Assembly (NCBI RefSeq): GCF_000327385.1 | Contig: NW_008706746.1 | Coordinates: forward strand, 6,358,702-6,422,701 | Reading direction: 5' to 3' | DNA length: 64,000 nt | From: Lottia gigantea | Lineage: Eukaryota; Mollusca; Gastropoda; Lottiidae | Part shown: positions 47,501 through 56,500 of the stretch, piece by piece | Position numbering within the stretch: the stretch's first letter is position 1 | Layout of the letters: each line of letters begins with the position of its first letter | Position numbers and translations under genes: made by a program | The notes under the pieces: generated by a model | Told to the model about the DNA's origin: nothing | What the model saw: only the letters and a program-made list of their open reading frames with translations | Database searches by the model: none

Positions 47501-50500
47501 CTAAATATTTTTCGATTCTTCTTCAATAGGGTTCATCCTTGGGTGATTACGAACACTCATACCAGAATTGTGTCTTGTAGAGTGTTTAGTGTTTTGTGGA
47601 CGGCCCGACGGACATGGTTGACGGCAATATACGCCCCCCATTTCACGTGGGCGTATAAAAAAGCCTTTGAAATATGACAGGAGGTTAATCATGGCTATAA
47701 TTTTATAGAAATAAAACCCTTACCATCATAACAATCGCCTGGTTTATATCCTGGTTTACACACTGAATTGTAACAATTACCAGTTTTCCACCCACAAGCT
47801 GATCCAGCATAGTCACAATGTCTATCTGAGCAATTTCTTGAACATTGGTCTCCATATTTCAAATAATAATCACATCCTATCAAAATCAACACATTTTACA
47901 ACATTTAAAGTCAAATCAAATAATCAGATTAACAAATATTCAGTTGAATTCCTGCAGCGTTGAAGAACATCTGCAGCTTAAAATCATGGTCCTATTAGAT
48001 CAGCAATATAATTAATTGGCTTGTTGTTCAATAACTATGAATTTCAATTATTGATTATATAATTATGGTAATCCAATGGATAGACAAATCCGATGTTTTC
48101 ACTGACAATGCACAAAAACCAATGTGAACGATATACTGGTAAATAAACTGGATTAAAAACAAATTTGAGTCAAATTGGGATAATCATGATTATTGTACAC
48201 TTACTCTTAATGCAATTCGATGGTTTATATCCTATTGAACACCCACTGTCACATTTACCACTTTTACTATCACATGATGAATTTTCAGCCCCTTCTTTAC
48301 ATTTTCTATCTCTACACAACTTTTCACAATTTCTACCATATCTTTCCTCACTACAAACTATTAGTAACGTATAATTATAATAAATTTTTCAAATAGACTT
48401 CTATCAGACATTTTATGCCTTCGATGTCGATGAATCCTATATATTTGTACATGGGTCTGCAGTTTAGTGTCACACTCAAACGACTAGAGAAGGGAGTAAG
48501 GGGCAATGGAAATAACAGATAATTCGACAAAGATGGTTAAATCTAACATGACATTCATTTTTAAATGATCGATATTCTGAAACAAGGGAGATGATTTGTG
48601 TGCATGATTGTTGCTACGTGCTATAAAGATTTCTTTAATTTTATCAGTTGACCACTGAAGAAAAATGCATTTAGAATCAAATCGAGGAACGCAGAACAAG
48701 GTCTAAAGTAGAACAAGAAACTACTAGAAAAAAATCAAGTTCTGTAGGATATTTGAGTACTCAGCATAATTGATTAAGGAAATATATAAATCGCATAATT
48801 CTGAACCATTTCTCCCAGCGGCTTTTTTATGTTTGACTCCTTAAATTGATTACCTTCTGTACAATCTATGCCCATGTAACCTTCTAAACAACCACCAACA
48901 CATTGTCCATTGATAGCATCACAATAAGAGGAAGAATTCACACACTGTCTATCTGAACATTGTTTTGAACATTGATCACCATAAGTACCAGTTAAACATT
49001 CTGTAGAAATGATTATAATGAAAAGGTAAACGAAACGGTGTAAATTCTGTCTTCTTTCAGATAGGACTCCTATTCGTAGTGTCAATTATTAATATGATTT
49101 CTGAAAATAGTTGTTAGTTACTTTGTTGGGTATATATACCGTATATCAATAATAAATTTTATTTTCATTATTTATAAACAAAAACTAAAAATCAAATAAA
49201 AATATTATAACTACTAATTTGACAATCGGGTTGTTGATAACCAATCTGACATTCTCCATTACAACTACCAGTGTCGATATCACATGAACCTGTCACGTTT
49301 TTACATTTCCTGGCTTTACACAAAGACTGGCACTTACTTCCATAACATCCTGCGACATAATATACGAATGTATTGTAAACTTTTCTTAAAAGTTATTTCA
49401 TTCCTTACATTTCACTGACAATAAAAATAAAAGTCTTTCACCATACGTTTGATCAATCGTTCCCTAGTCTCCTAGACAGGGCTCTTTAAGCTAGGCAGTT
49501 GACCGTTTAATCAAGCGACCGATATCAATGAAGAATGAATCTAATCTATAATTTCGATTACAATTTCGTAAATAGTAATCTAACACTTTTCTTCTACCGC
49601 AGTCCCATTCTTATGAGGTTATTTCTAACCTATGAAGGCGTGTATTGTACCGGTTTTTGTTACGAATAACTAATATGGGATTGCGAAACCGAAAGTAGAG
49701 CAATATAACAGCCTCTTTAGTTTCGCCATCTCACAAATTGCCACTGTTAGCCAGAACGGGGTCCTACAATACTCGCTTTGATTGGTCACAAGAAAGAAAA
49801 GAAATAAAATTATTTATTTTTCAATTTGGAAATTCACTAAGGTGGTCAAGAAGCCGTAGTACTTACTAATAGATCGAAGAACAGGTATAACAGGTATAAA
49901 AAATAACGACATAAGACCGTAGTAAACGTGTTAGATTAAACTGTCAGAAAAAGAGAAAGAAACGAATTTCTTAGCTTATTAGACTGAGAATGGATCTAAA
50001 CCATTCTGTCAGTTAACTTTGAATAAACAGATATAAACAAATAAAGAAACGCTGTTTTTATTTAAACTTTAAAGTGTAAAATGCTTACTTTCACTACAGC
50101 TGAGAGTTGTGAAGCCAGGAGCACAACCATTAGGGCAAACACCATCAGTACATCTATCTCCAGCAGACTTACAATAACAGAAATTCTCACAATTTGATCC
50201 AAATGTACCAGGAGCACATACTACAAATATTTATGTTTATACATGTTTAACAACACTGCTATTTTAAATGGTACATAAAATAAGACAGAAAGTCTCATGA
50301 ATTTAATTCTGCTTGCATTTTGACTGTCAGAATTCCAAAACAGGCTTTTCGCAAAATTCGACTGTGATTTATCTGATGGAACGTATTTTGATGATCATTG
50401 GTCTTGATATTTGCGTATAACAGAACATAACAGAACTGTTGACGTTGAACTCAGTTTAACACAGTAAGACTTTAATACTTATGAATGAAACTAAACATAA

Positions 50501-53500
50501 AATACTTTAATTTCTTACCATAAATTTCCACTTCACATAAATTGACATGAGCATCTTGATTATAATCAACAGAGTTAGAAATACGTATATATCTTCCCTC
50601 ACAATTAACTCTTATTGTAAATTTGAGCCCGGGAATGAATTCTGATGATGGTTCTCTACACGGTGTCCAACTACCATTTAAATAAAATATGTCAATGTAA
50701 TATCCTCTCAGTCGTTGAGCAACTAAAAATAAAAGTACTGAAATACTCTCCATTCCAACAAAAAAAAACAAGGAATATATCGCCTTTTATCATGGCACCT
50801 ATAAAGAACTTGAAGACAGAAACAATATTCCGAATTGCTTCATCGTGTTTGACTCTATATAAACCTAATTTAATTTGATAACCTTCTGTAAACATTTTCT
50901 AATTAATCCCAATGATACTAACAGAAGAACAAAACGACATTTTTTTTAAATTTTTATTCAAATTCGGAATGCAAAATTTCAAAAAGATGGCGTATTTGAG
51001 CTTCTATAGATACCACATGGAATAGGAGATGATCTTAAATTCATATTTTGATTCATGAGACTTTATAAAAGATCTGTCCATGAAACTAATATGTCAGCTT
51101 CACATAGTTTTTACATATAGAGAGAGGGATGCTTTAGATTTGAACATTTTGATCTTAAAAGATCTTTACAATGTGCTTGATTTTAACAACTTGTTCAAAT
51201 TTAATCCCTAAAAAAAGGTTGATGTGGCAACACTTAGAATATGAGTCCAATCTTTGCTATATAATTCAACGGGAACAAATGTTCATTTTCCATGCATTCC
51301 TGTAAGGTTATCACAAGTGGATCAAATTAGTATTAGTATTATAGTAAACTTACAAGGGTCTCTGAGGTAAAGCTGTATATCTCGAATCGGATAGGTTTCG
51401 TTCAGGTCTACTTGCCAGTAACTTGTCTGTGTAAAATCTGGTCGTGTTGTATGTGAACATTTGGCTTTATTTTCATTGTATACATTACCATCTACTGCCA
51501 AGCTGGGATAATGATCTTCGTACTGTGAACTTTGGACAGTTTCTTTGTGTAATGCAACATTTTCTGTAATGTAATTATATCTTTATAGGACTATGTGCAT
51601 GTTAAGTGTTTAAACCATTCAGATATATATTGTTGTTTTGGCAGTGAGTATGGGACGTTATATTTTAAATCAAATTTAACACTACAGATTTAGCTAATTT
51701 TTGCTCATTTTAACCTTCTGATTAATCCAGAAACTCGTCTAATTTGTGTTGTATTTTGACCGCAAATTTGAAATAAAAGTAGAAAATAACTAAAATAGGA
51801 AAGAATTAAATTTGTGTGAATATTGTGTTGTGGATGGTCAAGTTGTTGCCCTTATAAGATTGAATACACCGAAAACATATTGCAAACGTGTATGGACTAC
51901 TGTTTTGATCGGTTTTTGCATCATAATTTCGAAGGTGATACTACCAAGAATTTTTACGGCTTCATTTACATGGAGGCACAGGTTAGATCGAATCAGTGTA
52001 ATAGAAAATTTTACTGCGACGTGGTGCAAATCCAGCGAAGGGCCTACATCGACTCAGACAGTGAAGGATGACAGACTTAACAGTTGCGATCTCTGTTTGA
52101 CCGTACATCGAAATTGCGGCATCTAAGCAACAAGTAGATCTAACACGCTAATGCACAGTCAGTCACGTGATCAATCCATGATGGCAGCAGCAATGTGACT
52201 CCAGCATGTTTGTGTGTCTGAAGTTGACACAGAAGAGCGTGCATCGGTTAAAGAGCAAAGATAATCGCCGAAAACTAGAACACGGGCAGGTTAAAAACTA
52301 TATTGAGTTGATATCGAGTATGCATGAGGTAAATGTATTTTATTGATGGGATCATTTATGTCCAAATTATATCAGAAATAACCTTTTTGACAAGTTGGTC
52401 CAAACCATCTTTCAATACAAACATCATTATCGCAACTTCCAGATTCTTTATCACAGCTGTTTTGACAGTGACACGTATATCTATCTTCATAACCAAAATT
52501 ATCACCTGGCAAAACAAAACATAACGGTCAATAATTATTATACTACAAATTCAGGTTAACTGTCCCGGTGTGGACTGAAAGTGGATGAACAAAGTAAACA
52601 AATTCACTGAAAAGGAACAACGACAATATTCCACAGTAATACAAAAAAATGATAACTCGCTGTCAATATTAAAGTTGATGTCGGAGGATATGTTAAATTT
52701 TAACTATACTCTAATTGTATGTAAATATTTGTCACAAAATCTAAATCAATTCGAACTAGAGCTACTCGTGGCACAGAGTGGGACTTTGCTACTGTGGCAA
52801 ATTGCAAGAAACTCTGAAAATATGGACCTTTTCGGTTAATAAGGTCACGTGCTAGAGAAGTCTAAAGTTACGCCATTTTTCTCTTCAGAAAGTTGTGAAA
52901 ACGGAAGTAGAAGTAAGAAATGAAAGTATCTGCGAATAGCCCAAGTCAATGACCTTTGACCATGTAAAGAGGAAGGTCAACAAAGGTCAATGTCAAAAAT
53001 TGAAATTATGGAAATTCTAAAACCCGTTCCTTTTTTTGAACTATAAAGCTGAAACAACTAAGCTGTTAACAAAATCTGGCCAAATGGATGATGTAATTGT
53101 GTGCAAAGTCCCTTTTTGAAAAAACGTAAACTATGCGAGTTATGCCCCTACCCCAGATTTAAACGATTTGCAGTTTGACCCGGATGTGCCACGCTCACAT
53201 CAACTATTTTGTCATAGTTCTATTCATATTATAACTGTCTAGTAGTGTTCCAAATTTCTAGATTCTAGATGAAATAGGTCATAAGATATACATAAATTAA
53301 GCTCAAAGAGACAAAAATATTGTGAAAAACATTCAAATTTTAAAAATATACGAATTTCAATTTGCTTTAAAATAGGATTGTTATACATCCCTGGAAAGAG
53401 CTTGAGATGCACTTTAAGAATCTGAAAAAATGAACACTCTAGGTTAGTTAGGTCACGTGTTAGAGCAGTTCAAACTTGCGAATTTTGCTGTTTTCAGACA

Positions 53501-56500
53501 CTCATAAAACCGGAAGTAGGTGTCGGATGCCAGATTTCAAAGCATCAAGTGATAGCCAAGGTCATTGGCCTTTGACCCAATGAAGGTCAAGGTCATTAAA
53601 GGTCAAGGTCATGAGATATGAGCCTCCAAACATCGAAAAAATTCAACCGGAAATAGCAAAAAAGCAAAAACGAAATTCTCGAAGAGCTCTATAAGAATTC
53701 GAAAAAAATAACCCTCTAAGTTAATTAGGTCACGTGTAAGAGCAGCCCAAAGTTGCGAATTTGGCTGTTTTTGGACAGCTATAAAACCGGAAGTAGGCGT
53801 CGGAGGTCAAATGTCAAAGCATCATCTGACAGCCAAGGACATTGACCTTTGTCCTATCAAAGGTCAACGTCAGAGATAATAAGACTTTCAAACTTTGAAA
53901 AAATTCAACCGGAAGTTGCAAAAATGCAAAAGCAAAATTCAAAAATCGGCTCGCAACGTTTTGTAGACATTAGACAACAGATTACATCGGCACCAAAATT
54001 AACACAAAGTGTCCATTGAATCACAGGCCCTTGACGTCCACTCAATAATAATAAAATAGGGTCAATGTTGAAAAATAGGGTCTATGAAAATAAAATAAGA
54101 GAAGGTGTCCAATGGCATAGAGGGAACATGTAAACAAAGTCGTTTATTTGTTTGTGAAAGGCTACTGCTTTACTTTTGCGGTTTTATTGGACGGGGANNN
54201 NNNNNNNNNNNNNNNNNNNNNNNNNNNNNNNNNNNNNNNNNNNNNNNNNNNNNNNNNNNNNNNNNNNNNNNNNNNNNNNNNNNNNNNNNNNNNNNNNNNN
54301 NNNNNNNNNNNNNNNNNNNNNNNNNNNNNNNNNNNNNNNNNNNNNNNNNNNNNNNNNNNNNNNNNNNNNNNNNNNNNNNNNNNNNNNNNNNNNNNNNNNN
54401 NNNNNNNNNNNNNNNNNNNNNNNNNNNNNNNNNNNNNNNNNNNNNNNNNNNNNNNNNNNNNNNNNNNNNNNNNNNNNNNNNNNNNNNNNNNNNNNNNNNN
54501 NNNNNNNNNNNNNNNNNNNNNNNNNNNNNNNNNNNNNNNNNNNNNNNNNNNNNNNNNNNNNNNNNNNNNNNNNNNNNNNNNNNNNNNNNNNNNNNNNNNN
54601 NNNNNNNNNNNNNNNNNNNNNNNNNNNNNNNNNNNNNNNNNNNNNNNNNNNNNNNNNNNNNNNNNNNNNNNNNNNNNNNNNNNNNNNNNNNNNNNNNNNN
54701 NNNNNNNNNNNNNNNNNNNNNNNNNNNNNNNNNNNNNNNNNNNNNNGNCGGCCAAAGTTTCACTTCCGGTCTGAATTTTATTTTCTTCGCTTTTTTGTAT
54801 TAGCATTTACTTACGACCTGCATAAATTCCGTTGGCCAACCGTTCTAATAACAGTACTGATGCAGGGCGGGTTACGGCATTCAGGGCATTCAGGTACATA
54901 CGAAGATGGTCTATTGCAATTACTTTATGTAAATACCTTTCTGCATCTCTAAATGCAAATATCCAAAAGTGCATGGAGTTTAAAGTATATTTACTAGGAA
55001 TAAAAGAATATTTGTCAATTAATAAAGACTAAGTTTGATGAAATCCGGATAAGAAATAAGAAAGTTGGTAATGCGCATGCGCAAAACAAAAATTCAATAT
55101 TTCCATCAAATTTAGAATTTAATTATACACATACATACCAAGTTTGGTGAAATTCGGATAAAAAATAAGAAAGTCGGTAATGCGCATGCGCACAACAAAT
55201 ATTCAATATTTCCATCAAATTTAGAATTGGATTATACACATACATACCAGGTTTGCTGAAATTCGGATAATAAATAAGAAAGTTGGCAATGCGCATGCGC
55301 ACAACAAAAATTCAATATTTCCATCAAATTTAGAATTGGATTATACACATACATACCAAGTTTGATGAAAATCGCATAATAAATAAGAAAGTTGGCAATG
55401 CAGTACGCAATGTCGATATATCCATCAATTTTGAATTTGATTATAAACATACATACCAGGTTTGATGAAAATCGGATAATAAATAAGAAAGTTGGTAAAT
55501 TAAGTGGGGGTATCCCTTTAATGTGCTTATGTAAGCTCAACTTGCCTTATAATAGCGTTCAATATACCCTAGAGCTTATTTATATACCATAACTGCACAT
55601 ACTACATATTAAACAAATATATAAGGGAAGGTTTCTTTAAAATTAACATAGACTTTTTGATTTTAATTAGTTCTAACAAGTGTCGACAGGTTGTTTACAG
55701 GGATTGTACAATAATAGCCCCATGTTAAGTGAACGGGGTTTTGAATTAGCATGTAAGGTATGCATGTTATATATCACTCTCGATGCGTAGATTACGTTTC
55801 TGTAAAAATTATGGTTATAACATTAATAAAATGGTTGCTAGAGCTCTTTAAAAGATAATTTCGCTATTTTCAAACGCCCATAACTTCAGAAGATATAGTC
55901 GGAAACAAAAAATGAAAATACCATCGGATAGGTATTGACGAGGACATTAAGCCATATAACTTTAAGGTCACGAGATAAAAAGCCTTAAATATTGAACAAA
56001 TTTGAAAACTTTCATTAAAGAATGAAAAGAAAGCAAAATCAAAATTCAAAATTCGGCTTGCAGAGAAATGTTGACAAACGTCTTAAGTTTCCATTGACAC
56101 CAAAAACATGCAAATCGGATAAGAAATGAGAGAGAAATATCGATTTTAAGAAATATTACGCTATTCAAAATGGCGGTTTTATTGACGCTTCCGGTCAAAT
56201 TTTTTTCGCTCATTTTACTTTGAATAACATTTATAATGATATGCATATGTGTTTTTAGGCGTAGCTGTGAAAGGTAAAAAGTTGCAAAACTGACTTTGAA
56301 GGCAATTTTTGCAAAAACTGGATATGATGCAAAACACATTTGAGTTTATCAACATGACAATATTTTCCCAGATAAATTTCAGATCGATTGACTTCATAGC
56401 AAACGTTTTAGTACAGTGCTAGAGAGGCTTTGCTATTATAACTTGCAAACAATATAGCAAATTTGCATAATTGAATGTGCCATAGTATGACGTTACGTTT

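Noticed and set aside
51812-52126. Plus-strand open frame of about 104 codons inside a phosphatase intron
   Set aside because: It overlaps equally long frames in two other phases, shows no known motif and has no splice context. It is probably chance or an old repeat.
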